Shown piece by piece: positions 49,857 to 58,484 of a DNA stretch of 61,152 bases. A program made the position numbers and the translations under genes. Origin of the DNA: Candidatus Endomicrobiellum agilis. Its GTDB lineage: Bacteria; Elusimicrobiota; Endomicrobiia; Endomicrobiales; Endomicrobiaceae. Below the pieces are notes generated by a model. The model was not told the DNA's origin. It saw only the letters and a list, made by a program, of their open reading frames with translations, and did no database searches. The stretch is taken from assembly GCA_020328155.1 (NCBI GenBank), contig JAIXMX010000008.1, forward strand, positions 1 to 61,152, in the 5' to 3' direction. Each line of letters begins with the position of its first letter. Positions within the stretch are counted from its first letter, which is position 1.

Positions 49857-50405
49857 AAATATGCCGGCGCAGCGTGCTTTTGAATTTTCCTATTGTTTTT
49901 TAGCGTTTGTTTCATCTGTAATAAACCTTAAAGACATTACAGCTTAACGAAAAATCTAGATTGGAAAAGTTTGGCTAAAGACTGGACGCTGGAAGGTTTT
50001 GGTTTCAGCTTTCTAAAAAAAGGTTGTCCTCCGCTTTTAGATAAGGAATGATAAAAGAAAATGCGCTAAGAGAAGAAGAGAGGAGAAAACAATCTCATTC
50101 TGCTGACGCTGGAGCGTCTGCTTCCTAATGAAACAGGAATCCTTTACAAGGATTGCCCGCGGGTAACCGATTGCTGAGTTATTTGAAAGTGCATACTATT
50201 TCCAAAACAGATAATACAAAGAGGATAATTATAAGTTAAAAATATTTTAGCGGAGCAGTCTGCTGATAATTGGACGTTCCGCTAATTGGGAAAACAAGGA
50301 ATAATTTCAGCTTTTCCCAACTTTTTACTAATCCGTCAAAGCTGAAACCTCTGAAAACTTGGTTGAAGAAGAAATTAAAAATGCCTGTGAGTTGTTTATA
50401 AGAAA
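49857..50405. other. Spacer before the lipoprotein array
   Basis: 549 bases. No intact gene; short frames only. The left copy of a 24-base direct repeat (50329-50352) lies near its right end. Confidence 0.4.
50329..50352 (+). repeat. 24-base direct repeat, left copy
   Basis: Core CGTCAAAGCTGAAAC. It matches 52549-52572 at 22 of 24 positions in the same orientation. The two copies bracket the lipoprotein array, as expected for an insertion footprint or a recombination pair. Confidence 0.6.
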
Positions 50406-50798
50406 ATGAAAAAAATTATATGTGTATGTTTATGTATATGTCTGATGTCTGGCTGCGGCAAGCGGCCTAATCATGGAAGCACTGTGAATACTGTCGCTGA
50501 TAGCGGGGAAAGTATTCCAATCTCCGAGCCTTCAAAATCTCCCGCGACTGAACCGACATTTACGCCAAATCCAACGCCTGAGCCGAAAGGAACTAATCCC
50601 AGCTTGCCCGCTAATGGTGAGCCTTCCTCTTGGTTTTCTTGTGTTTCTTGGTATTCTCCTACGATTAATACAGGTTTTTGGGGTATAGATTGTATTTTGT
50701 ATTTTTTTTATTATGATTTTATTGTTTTTGTTTCATTTTACATGTTTGCTAACTGTGTATATCCTTTCATGTACTTATTTGAGTCTGCGCATACATAA
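50406..50798 (+). CDS. Array lipoprotein 1
   Basis: 130 residues. Signal MKKIICVCLCICLMSGC with the lipid Cys at residue 17, then GKRPNHGSTVNTVADSGE, a Pro/Thr/Glu-rich linker with PTFTPNPTPEPK, and a strongly hydrophobic aromatic tail (about 95-125) that could be a membrane segment. Homologous to array lipoproteins 2 and 3 through the linker; the tail differs, possibly by frameshift. Exported lipoprotein anchored at both ends is the simplest reading. Family not known to me. Confidence 0.6.
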   Translation: MKKIICVCLCICLMSGCGKRPNHGSTVNTVADSGESIPISEPSKSPATEPTFTPNPTPEPKGTNPSLPANGEPSSWFSCVSWYSPTINTGFWGIDCILYFFYYDFIVFVSFYMFANCVYPFMYLFESAHT

Positions 50799-50815
50799 GT
50801 CTTATCGGCGAAAGA

Positions 50816-50970
50816 GTGTATAGCGCATGCCACGATAAGGCGAAAATCTACGAGGCTGAAGATAGAACATTTATAAACGATAACGCATATAAGCAGACTG
50901 ATTTTCATTACTCGCTTGAGAAAGGAAAAAAGCTGATTTTCAAACGAGTGTTCAAAGAGGAAATAGAATG
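50816..50970 (+). other. Short open frame between array units
   Basis: A frame with a possible GTG start near 50816 and GAAAGA upstream reads YSACHDKAKIYEAEDRTF, then a basic tail ending at TGA 50968-50970. The stop overlaps the start of the next small ORF as ATGA, which argues for co-translation. Family unknown; it may be the displaced 3' end of an array gene. Confidence 0.3.
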
Positions 50971-51180
50971 ATTGAAAACGTTGAGAGCGTTACAGAAGAC
51001 ATTTTAAAGGAAACACGTAATATCTACATTTCCGCGCAGTCGTTAATAAGGCGGTTATGAGATAAGTTTGGCGAGCCTCCGAGAGAGTTAATTGAGCTAT
51101 GTGCGAAGATATAAAAAGTTCAGTTTACAAGATTGAGGACAACTAAGAAAATGAAAAAAATTATATGTATATGTATATGT
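50964..51180 (+). repeat. About 210-base direct repeat, copy 1
   Basis: Runs from just before the small-protein ATG into the lipoprotein 2 signal sequence. It is near-identical to 51779-51990, differing at scattered bases and by small indels. It gives the array an 816-base period. Confidence 0.75.
50968..51114 (+). pseudogene. 48-codon small protein, copy 1, with in-frame TGA
   Basis: Starts MIENVESVTEDILKETRN behind AGAGGAA. The frame is unbroken in phase to TAA 51112-51114, except for TGA at 51058-51060. Copy 2 has TGC (Cys) at the same place (RRLCDRF), so this copy carries a Cys-to-stop change. Predicted helical, ending PPRELIELCAKI. Lies directly upstream of lipoprotein 2. Confidence 0.5.
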
Positions 51181-51774
51181 ATATGTATATTCTTGTCGTC
51201 TGGCTGTGGTAAGCTGCTTGATCATGGAAGACCTGCGGATACTGTTGTTGAGTATAAAGGAAGCGAAGCACCGCATTCGCTGACGTCAGATACTCCAAAT
51301 GCTTCCGCTCCTGAACCTTCAAACACTCCTGCTCCAACACCTGAACCGAGTAAGTCTGTTCCGTCGTCTGATACTGCTGATACAGGTAGCTCAGTTAAGA
51401 AATATGCTGTGAATGCTCTTCTTTGTGTTGTTGCTCTTGCTGTTGTTACTTGTGCGGTGATATATAGGCGTGTAAGCCCTGAAATTTTTGAAAATGTTTA
51501 TATTGTTCCTGAGCCTAAGAATGTAAATATTCTTAATTCTACTTCTGAGCAATTGATGTCGCAGGGTTATAAACGTTGTTATTATGGTTATGTTTGTTCC
51601 ACTTCTTATATTTGGCGTTTTTTTAAGAAGGTAAAGAATACAATTTATCATTGGTCTTATTTTGATTTTGAAACGAAGCAACCGATTAGAGGAATGCCTG
51701 CTTTGTTATGTAAGGCTGGTTTGTCTATTGGGCATTTGCTTCATTATAAGCCTGAGCTTGCACCTAACCAATAG
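51151..51774 (+). CDS. Array lipoprotein 2
   Basis: 207 residues from ATG 51151; an in-frame TTG 18 bases upstream is nearer to a GAGGA. Signal MKKIICICICICIFLSSGC, whose core is encoded by a TGTATA hexamer repeat; lipid Cys at 19. Then GKLLDHGRPADTVVEY, a Pro-rich linker (PSNTPAPTPEPSK), one membrane helix (about 95-118, NALLCVVALAVVTCAVIY) and a Cys/aromatic-rich C-terminal domain. The longest copy and probably the only intact one. Function unknown. Confidence 0.65.
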   Translation: MKKIICICICICIFLSSGCGKLLDHGRPADTVVEYKGSEAPHSLTSDTPNASAPEPSNTPAPTPEPSKSVPSSDTADTGSSVKKYAVNALLCVVALAVVTCAVIYRRVSPEIFENVYIVPEPKNVNILNSTSEQLMSQGYKRCYYGYVCSTSYIWRFFKKVKNTIYHWSYFDFETKQPIRGMPALLCKAGLSIGHLLHYKPELAPNQ

Positions 51775-51778
51775 GAGA

Positions 51779-51990
51779 ATAGAATGATTGAAAACGTTGA
51801 GAGCGTTGCTGAAGACATTTTAAAGGAAACAACGCAATATTTACATTTCCGCACAGTCGTTAATAAGGCGGTTATGCGATAGGTTTGAAGAGCCTCCGAG
51901 AGAGTTAATTGAGCTGTGTGCGAAGATATAAAAAGTTCAGTTTACAGAATTGAGGACAGCTAAGAAAATGAAAAAAATTATATGTATATG
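51779..51990 (+). repeat. About 210-base direct repeat, copy 2
   Basis: Second copy of the segment at 50964-51180, placed between lipoproteins 2 and 3. The repeat covers a small ORF plus the start of the following lipoprotein, so the duplicated unit is small ORF plus lipoprotein. Confidence 0.75.
51784..51931 (+). pseudogene. Small protein, copy 2, with +1 frameshift
   Basis: Starts MIENVESVAEDILKET, then one extra base (ACAACG against ACACG in copy 1) shifts the frame. After correction it reads RNIYISAQSLIRRLCDRF and ends at TAA 51929-51931. It thus carries a different lesion from copy 1, and the ancestral 48-residue sequence can be rebuilt from the two. Confidence 0.5.
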
Positions 51991-52480
51991 TTTGTCGTCT
52001 GGCTGCGGCAAGCTGCCTAATCATGGAAACCCTGTGAATACTGTCGTTGAGAATGATGAAGGAAGAGAAGACGTTCCAACGGCGACGCAGACATCAGAGC
52101 CTGCTCTTGAACTTTTAAAAGCTTCCGCTCCTGAACCGACATTTACGCCAAGTCCAACGCCTGAGCCGAATGAGTCCGTTTCAGTCTTGCCCGACAGCGT
52201 TGAGCCTGCTTCTCGGTTTTCTTGGCATTGGCGGTTTCCTACGGTTAATAGAAGTAACTCAATTACAAAATATGTTGTGAATATTGGTATTTACGCTATT
52301 GCTGTTGTTGTTATTAACGGCGGTTATAAGTTTTATAGATTTGTAAACCCTAACTTTATTCCTATAAATAAATTAGATACTGTTAATCTTTCTGCGCCTG
52401 AAATTATCTTCAAAGGTTATAAACCTTGTTTTACGTCTTCTTTTAATAATGGTTATTTTGATTGTTTTTCAAGTTATTAG
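51968..52480 (+). CDS. Array lipoprotein 3 (shortened)
   Basis: 170 residues from ATG 51968. The signal is very short: MKKIICICLSSGC, lipid Cys at 13, probably too short for normal export. Then GKLPNHGNPVNTVVEN, the linker PTFTPSPTPEPNE shared with lipoprotein 1, and a hydrophobic helix (YVVNIGIYAIAVVVI). It ends at TAG 52478-52480, but the frame runs on as IDEIPVWNKGVPVGSHC, similar in spacing to the lipoprotein 2 C-terminus. So the C-terminus is probably cut by a nonsense change. Confidence 0.5.
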   Translation: MKKIICICLSSGCGKLPNHGNPVNTVVENDEGREDVPTATQTSEPALELLKASAPEPTFTPSPTPEPNESVSVLPDSVEPASRFSWHWRFPTVNRSNSITKYVVNIGIYAIAVVVINGGYKFYRFVNPNFIPINKLDTVNLSAPEIIFKGYKPCFTSSFNNGYFDCFSSY

Positions 52481-52926
52481 ATTGACGAGATACCTGTTTG
52501 GAATAAAGGTGTTCCTGTGGGTTCCCATTGTTCACTTCTTTATAAATCTAATTCGTCAAAGCTGAAACTTCTTCATTTGTTTAGCTGTCTTATATGTAGA
52601 GCTTGCAGGTAACTGCAGGCTCGTTTTTGTTGGTTGTATTTGCTTTAAAGGTAATAAATATCTGACGGCGAGGAATGCTTTGCGGTTAATAAATACGCTG
52701 GTTAGAGAGCTTGCAGATAGCTGGGCTGTCAGAAATTTGGCAGTATAAATTATTACAGGTCGCTGCGCATTATCGCAGAACAATTTGAAAAAAAGATTTA
52801 ATTATATTTGCATACGTATAAAAGATATTTATCCAATAAGTCTATGCTGTTAAAAATTCACGCTCGCACAAAGCTGGTTAAAAAAAAACGATGGCGGAAG
52901 AATATCGTAACAATAGCGAGAAATAA
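52481..52926. other. Spacer right of the lipoprotein array
   Basis: 446 bases. Holds read-through coding of lipoprotein 3 and the right 24-base repeat (52549-52572). Otherwise no gene recognised. Confidence 0.4.
52549..52572 (+). repeat. 24-base direct repeat, right copy
   Basis: Matches 50329-50352 at 22 of 24 positions. It overlaps the run-on coding of lipoprotein 3, so it may mark the edge of a homologous unit whose left partner is degraded. Confidence 0.6.
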
Positions 52927-53601
52927 ATGAATAAAAAATTAAAGGAATTCAAAACAAAAATTTTTAAAGCAGCGTTGTTTGATATGGACGGCATAATAAT
53001 AGATTCAATGCCGTACCATTTTATTTCATGGTTTGAGGTTTTAAAACAGTATGGCGTGCGGATAAGTCCTATGATTATTTTTGAGATGGAAGGTGCAAAA
53101 TGGGATAAAGTGATAAAACTTGCGTTTAAACAGTCGGGTAAACCGCTATTCCGTCAGGTAACACAAAAAATCCGCAAAGAAAGAGAACAAATTTTTAATC
53201 GGTATTTTAAAAGATATATTTTTACAGGCGCGCCGGAATTTATAGAATCATTAAAAAATAATGGCGTTTTGGTGGGGCTTGTCACAGGTTCTTCTCTAAA
53301 AGAAGCGCAAAAAATGCTGCCGAAAGATGTGTACGACTTGTTTGATACCATTGTTGCTGGAGATAAAGTGAAAAGAGGGAAGCCGTACCCCGATCCTTAT
53401 TTAATTGCTGCGAAAAATTTAAAAGTTTTACCTGAAGAGTGCGTAGTTATAGAAAATGCTCCGTACGGCATAAAATCGGCAAAGGCTGCAAAAATGTATT
53501 GCTGCGCCGTAGCTACAAGTTTGCCGGAAGCTTTGCTGTCAAAAGCTGATATAGTATTTGATACTCATAGAAGTTTATATAAGTGTTTTGAAAGTAATTA
53601 A
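52927..53601 (+). CDS. HAD-superfamily hydrolase (beta-phosphoglucomutase-like)
   Basis: 224 residues. Motif I FDMDGIIIDSMPYHF with the nucleophile and acid Asp, motif II LVTGSS, Lys in KRGKPYPDPYL, and motif IV VIENAPYGIKSAKAA. The helical cap and the sugar-phosphate-mutase-like motifs place it with the beta-PGM/phosphatase group. Substrate unknown. GAGAAA lies just before the ATG. Confidence 0.85.
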   Translation: MNKKLKEFKTKIFKAALFDMDGIIIDSMPYHFISWFEVLKQYGVRISPMIIFEMEGAKWDKVIKLAFKQSGKPLFRQVTQKIRKEREQIFNRYFKRYIFTGAPEFIESLKNNGVLVGLVTGSSLKEAQKMLPKDVYDLFDTIVAGDKVKRGKPYPDPYLIAAKNLKVLPEECVVIENAPYGIKSAKAAKMYCCAVATSLPEALLSKADIVFDTHRSLYKCFESN

Positions 53602-54906
53602 ACTTCTATATATTTTTTCTTTTGAAAAATTTGTCTTGTCGTAGAATGCATTTTTGAATGTTTTTTTGACGGAATTAAAGAAGAGAGGCTTTTTATGGAG
53701 CGCAGCGCTTCAATTATCATTCTTAATCGAAGTACTTGGTTTAATCGAAGTTCGTCCTTATAAATATTGTTTGGCATATAGATTTAAGCGAAGTTCTAAG
53801 TGGTCTTTGTGCATTGAAAAGGATGCTTAAACGCGTGGGCGCAGTCTTTTTTTTGAGTTATTTGCCTCTGCTGTCCGACAGAGCGCTTGCTCCCAATCAC
53901 ATTGGCTCTTATGGTTCTTTTAGACGTACTTTTTTTGGAGATTTGGCTTGAATTTTTTTGCGTAGCGAAAATATTAATAAAGAATCAATTTGGAAATATT
54001 GTGCTTCCTTGGTGAAAATTTGCATTTTTTTTTCATCAAAATTGTTTTCATATATTGCATATCTTTTAAATGCAAAATTGCTGATTTTACGTTTTGTCGT
54101 TCATTCTTTTCCATCAAATTTAAAATATTGCGATTTGGCTTATACAAGATTGATAATCTAAAAAGAGCGCAGTGCCAATAAAAACTGAACTGAAGATCCA
54201 GCGTTCTGTTGCCTTTTTCCAAATAAAAGATAATCTAGAATTTATTTTATCTAAAACTTTTCCTATGAGAGAAGTTTTAGTATTAGCAGGGAAGAGTCGT
54301 TACTATCTTTGTTTATTATTCTTTTTAAGCTTTTACAACCGGCATAATGTAACGGTATATTGTTTTTCATTTTGAGTTTTCTTTAATTTTAAAGTATATT
54401 GATAAGTTTTTGAAGACGAATCCTCTTCCAGCGATGATGTTCAAAAAAAAGTTTCTCTTGAAAAAAGGGGAAAGACAAAGATATTACTCTTATGAACTAT
54501 CGCAAACTTTAATATCCATTCTCTCTTTGATGAAAGAGAAAAGGAGTATTGTTACAAGCTGAGACGGAAAGTCTTGACGAAATAAGCTGTATCGTAAATG
54601 CTGTTATAATGATATTGGAGAATAAACAAAATCGTTCAAGCTCGACAGAGTAAAAATCTTATCTTGGCAGTGCTTATGATATTAACTCCGGACTGGAAAA
54701 TATGTTCTATTTCTGAATTCATGTCATTATGGCAGCATTTACGCATATTTGATATAATAGCTGGTTTAGAAGATTTTATAATCTAATCTTAGTGGTTGAA
54801 ATTTAGTCTATCGCGCCAAAACAATTACTTCATGTTTCACGTGAAACATAAAAATCTATCAGACAAGTCCCCATAATACAACAGCAGCATATAAATGGAG
54901 TTTTAA
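53602..54906. other. Long spacer before parA, contains parS
   Basis: 1.3 kb with no intact gene. Three short TTAATCGAAGT-like repeats occur near 53725-53800. The only clear functional site is parS at 54833-54848. Confidence 0.45.
54833..54848. promoter_or_regulatory. parS centromere site
   Basis: Exact 16-base palindrome TGTTTCACGTGAAACA, the bacterial parS consensus, extended by one base pair on each side. It lies 58 bases before parA, so ParB loading starts beside its own operon. It supports proximity to the replication origin. Confidence 0.95.
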
Positions 54907-55671
54907 ATGAGCAAGGTAATCGCAATCGCTAATCAAAAAGGCGGAGTAGGAAAAACTACTACTGCAATCAATTTTGCGGCAAGTTTAGCGCATTTGGGGC
55001 AAAAATGTCTGTTAATTGATATGGATCCGCAAAGCAACGCTACAAGCGGATTTGGAATTAACAAAAGTAATCTTGAAAAAAACATATATAATGTTTTAAT
55101 AGACGAGATTTCTTTGGAGGATATATTGCAGAGTGCCGTTATAGCCGGACTTGATATTGCACCCGCGACTACCGATTTAAGCGGAGCGGAGATAAATTTG
55201 GTTAATATGGCCGACAGAGAAAAAAAGTTGAAGTCTGCGTTGGAAAAACTGCAAAAAACATATAAATACATTGTTATAGATTGCCCTCCGTCTCTCGGTT
55301 TGCTTACGATAAATGCTCTGGTTGCGGCAGATGCCGTTTTAATTCCTATGCAATGCGAATTTTTTGCGCTGGAAGGATTAGGACAGCTTTCAGAGACGAT
55401 TTTCGCGTTAATGCAAAGCTATAACTTAGATTTGGAAGGCGTTTTGTTTACAATGTTCGATTCAAGAACTAATCTTGCGGATCAGGTTATAGAAGAAGTA
55501 AAAAAGTTCTTTAAAGAAAAAGTCTATGAAACGAAAATACCGAGAACAATAAAACTTGCTGAATCTCCGAGTTTTGGAAAGCCTATTCTACTGTATGATC
55601 CGTCGGGCAAAGGTGCTCAAGCGTATATGTGTTTTGCTGAGGAATTTCTTTCAAAACAGAGCGGAGAATAA
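54907..55671 (+). CDS. parA: Chromosome partitioning ATPase ParA (Soj)
   Basis: 254 residues. Deviant Walker A KGGVGKTTTAINFA, Walker B VIDCPPSLG, and the C-terminal AESPSFGKPILLYDP typical of Soj/ParA. No N-terminal HTH, so chromosomal type. GGAG precedes the ATG. With ParB and parS it segregates origins. Confidence 0.96.
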   Translation: MSKVIAIANQKGGVGKTTTAINFAASLAHLGQKCLLIDMDPQSNATSGFGINKSNLEKNIYNVLIDEISLEDILQSAVIAGLDIAPATTDLSGAEINLVNMADREKKLKSALEKLQKTYKYIVIDCPPSLGLLTINALVAADAVLIPMQCEFFALEGLGQLSETIFALMQSYNLDLEGVLFTMFDSRTNLADQVIEEVKKFFKEKVYETKIPRTIKLAESPSFGKPILLYDPSGKGAQAYMCFAEEFLSKQSGE

Positions 55672-55735
55672 AGTTTTAAAGTCAGTGCGGGTTATGAAAT
55701 TGAAAACAGACTTATATATCAAGGAGAAATAAAGT

Positions 55736-56596
55736 ATGCAGAAAAAAGCGTTGGGCAGAGGTTTGGAATCATTGATGCCGTCATTGTCGATGAATAAACC
55801 ATCAGCAGATGAGACAATAATAACAATACCTTTAGATAAAATTAAGCCTAGCAGATTTCAGCCTAGAAATAAGTTTGATGAGACGAAGCTTCAAGAACTT
55901 GCAGATTCAATAAAAAAATATGGACTTGTACAGCCTATTTTGGTCGCCGCGTCGGTAGTTTCTGGAGAATATGAGATTATTGCAGGCGAAAGAAGATACA
56001 GAGCGTCTAAGCTTGCAGGCGACAAAAATATAAAAGCTATAGTAAAGCGGTCTGCGGATGACAAACAGAAATTTGATATGACATTGATTGAAAATCTTCA
56101 AAGAGAGGATTTAGATCCTATAGAAGAGGCAAAAGCTTTTAAAAAGCTTATTGAGGAATTCGGGCATACGCATGAGCAGATATCGGAAATTGTCGGTAAA
56201 GATAGATCTGTAATATCAAATTCATTGAGACTTTTATCCCTAGCGGAGGATATACAATTATTGATAGCTGAAGGTAAAATTTCATCAGGCCACGGCAGAA
56301 TGCTTGCCGGAATGGAAGATAAAAGTAAAATGAGAGCTGTTGCAGATAGAATATTGAATGAGGATCTCTCAGTGAGAGCGGTAGAAAAAATTGTTGCAGG
56401 GTTTAAATCTGAGAAGAAGTCTGTCAAACAAAAAGAGCAGGAAATAGAATTTGCATCTTTGAAAGAAGAAATCCAGAGAAAACTTGGTACAAAAGTAAAT
56501 ATTTCAGGGACAAACAAAAAAGGCAAAATAGAAATTTATTATTATTCTTTGGAAGACTTGGAAAGAATTGCGAAAGAACTTAAATTTAACTGTTGA
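55736..56596 (+). CDS. parB: Chromosome partitioning protein ParB (Spo0J)
   Basis: CTP-dependent clamp that loads at parS. 286 residues. KALGRGLESLMP at the N-terminus, the CTP-binding domain with RFQPRNKFDE and AGERRYRASKLAG, the helix-turn-helix region (HEQISEIVGKDRSVISNSLRLL), and a C-terminal dimer domain. AAGGAG eight bases before the ATG. Confidence 0.96.
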   Translation: MQKKALGRGLESLMPSLSMNKPSADETIITIPLDKIKPSRFQPRNKFDETKLQELADSIKKYGLVQPILVAASVVSGEYEIIAGERRYRASKLAGDKNIKAIVKRSADDKQKFDMTLIENLQREDLDPIEEAKAFKKLIEEFGHTHEQISEIVGKDRSVISNSLRLLSLAEDIQLLIAEGKISSGHGRMLAGMEDKSKMRAVADRILNEDLSVRAVEKIVAGFKSEKKSVKQKEQEIEFASLKEEIQRKLGTKVNISGTNKKGKIEIYYYSLEDLERIAKELKFNC

Positions 56597-57197
56597 TAAA
56601 TTTTATTTATTTTTTGTTTGAGAATCTAGATATAGAAGTATATCAAAAAAATAATTTGCAAAAACATATTGAAAAATCAATATGAAATTTAAAATGTATA
56701 ATACTGTGTTAGACGGGTAATCGTTGCAAAACAGGCCGGTGTATAAGTTGTTGATAACTGTCCGTCAAAATTAAGCGCCGGCGGACTGTCAGACAAATCT
56801 TTATGTCTCTTTTAATTATTAGAGATATCGGTAAAGCACGCTTAAAAAGCTGTTTTACCGATTTTAGACGCGTATTTTAGAAGTAAGAGATAAAATATTT
56901 GCGGGTTGGTTTGATTAAGTTGTATTTATAGAATCTTTAAATCTTAAAAATATTTTTTGAAAATACGTTAATGTCCCTGTCTGTCATTTTGAAAGGCGGA
57001 GTAACTTTGCCGCTGAATGCTGGGAATCCCATGTCAAACGGATAACTAAATGAATTTTATAGCGGAATTGCTTTGTCCTTTCAATATTAATATGGCAAAC
57101 AAGAATAGGCGCAAAAGTTCTGCGTAAATAACGTTTATCATTTCCGCTTTGGCAAAAAAGACACAGATTTAGGAAAGAACATTTTAATTGAGGATTT
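56597..57197. other. Spacer downstream of parB
   Basis: 601 bases with no gene seen. Holds a stable hairpin (56829-56860) that may end parAB transcription. Confidence 0.4.
56829..56860 (+). terminator. Hairpin, possible terminator
   Basis: Arms CGGTAAAGCA and TGTTTTACCG pair with one G-T wobble. An inner GCTT/AAGC extends the stem past a bulged C, leaving an AAA loop. ATTTTA follows, which is weaker than a classic T tail. It lies 230 bases after parB. Confidence 0.45.
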
Positions 57198-58484
57198 ATG
57201 GAAGACAAAATGGAAGACAGAATTGAAATAAACGATGAATTTAAATGCGCTTATGATTTAATAAACAGCGGTAGCGAATGCGTTTTTATTACCGGAAAAG
57301 CTGGCGTCGGAAAAACCACGTTTTTACATTATTATGTAAAGCGTGCAAATAAAAGAACTGTAGTTCTTGCTCCGACCGGCGTGTCGGCTCTCAATTGCGG
57401 CGGTGAAACAGTGCATTCGTTTTTTAATTTTAAACCCGACGTAACGCTTTCAAAAATAAAAGGGAAAAAACTTTCGGAAAAATCTATATATAAAAAAGTT
57501 AAAACAATTATTATCGACGAAGCGTCAATGCTGCGCTGCGATATTTTAGATTGTGTAGATAAATTTTTAAGACTAAACAGAGGAAACCAGCAGGAACCGT
57601 TTGGCGGCGTGCAAATGGTTTTTATAGGAGATTTAAGGCAATTGCCGCCTGTGGTAAAAAGAGAAGAGTATCAAATATTTAATTCTATTTACAAATCTCC
57701 TTATTTTTTAAGCGCAAAGTCTTTAGGTAAATGTATGCTTCGCACTGTGGAGCTTAAGAAAATATACAGACAACGGGACGGGAACTTTGTTAAATTGTTA
57801 AATAATGTACGCGATGGAACGGCAGACGCCTGCGAAATTTCTGAACTCAACAAAAGAGCATCGTCCCAAAATTCTGATAAACCGATGGCTATATATCTTA
57901 CAACTACAAACAAAAGAGCAGCGTCTATAAACAGTGAATATCTTTTAAAAATAAAATGTGAACCAGTGCGTTTTATGGCGAAAACCAAAGATATAGAAGA
58001 AAATTTAAAAGTTATGCCCGCCGAACTCGAACTTATAATAAAAAAAGGCGCGCAGGTGATGATGTTAAATAATGACGCGAAAAACAGATGGGTTAACGGC
58101 AGCATAGGCGTAGTTGAGGGTATAAAAGGCAGCGTAGATCCCGATAAAGCGTTAATACAGGTAAAATTCCCAAATGAAAAAGTTGAAAATGTTGAGCGGT
58201 ATAAGTGGGAATTGTTTAAATACAGATGGGACGAAAAAAAAGGGCAGATAGAAACAGAAAGCGCAGGGATTTTTGAACAGTACCCTTTAAGACTTTCGTG
58301 GGCGATTACCATACATAAAAGTCAGGGAAAAACTTTTGACAATATTATTATTGATATGGAACACGGCTCGTTTGCTCCCGGACAATTATATGTAGCGTTG
58401 AGCCGATGCACGTCTTTTGGCGGAATAACGCTTTCAAGACCGCTTACTCAAAGAGATATTCTTACTCCTACAGTGCAGTATTGA
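57198..58484 (+). CDS. Pif1/RecD-like superfamily 1 helicase
   Basis: 428 residues. Walker A ITGKAGVGKTTFLHYY, motif TVVLAPTGVSALNCGG (Ia), Walker B IIIDEASMLRCD, motif III FIGDLRQLPPV, and the C-terminal SWAITIHKSQGKTFDNIIIDM plus YVALSRCTSFGGI. The Pif1 group of 5'-3' helicases resolves G-quadruplexes and stalled forks. It is short, a core helicase with no accessory domains. GAGG precedes the ATG. Confidence 0.9.
   Translation: MEDKMEDRIEINDEFKCAYDLINSGSECVFITGKAGVGKTTFLHYYVKRANKRTVVLAPTGVSALNCGGETVHSFFNFKPDVTLSKIKGKKLSEKSIYKKVKTIIIDEASMLRCDILDCVDKFLRLNRGNQQEPFGGVQMVFIGDLRQLPPVVKREEYQIFNSIYKSPYFLSAKSLGKCMLRTVELKKIYRQRDGNFVKLLNNVRDGTADACEISELNKRASSQNSDKPMAIYLTTTNKRAASINSEYLLKIKCEPVRFMAKTKDIEENLKVMPAELELIIKKGAQVMMLNNDAKNRWVNGSIGVVEGIKGSVDPDKALIQVKFPNEKVENVERYKWELFKYRWDEKKGQIETESAGIFEQYPLRLSWAITIHKSQGKTFDNIIIDMEHGSFAPGQLYVALSRCTSFGGITLSRPLTQRDILTPTVQY

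Noticed and set aside
50968-51114. Selenoprotein with TGA-encoded selenocysteine
   Set aside because: The TGA replaces a Cys codon, but the second copy is also broken by another lesion and no SECIS-like hairpin was evident. Nonsense decay is simpler.
53974-54222. 82-codon minus-strand frame starting MEKGNRTLDLQ
   Set aside because: Overlaps competing frames on the other strand, has no ribosome site or domain, and resembles common spurious annotations.
23166-56793. Shared 13-mer GCGGACTGTCAGA at 23166 and 56781
   Set aside because: Exact 13-base matches are expected by chance many times in 61 kb, and flanks do not align.
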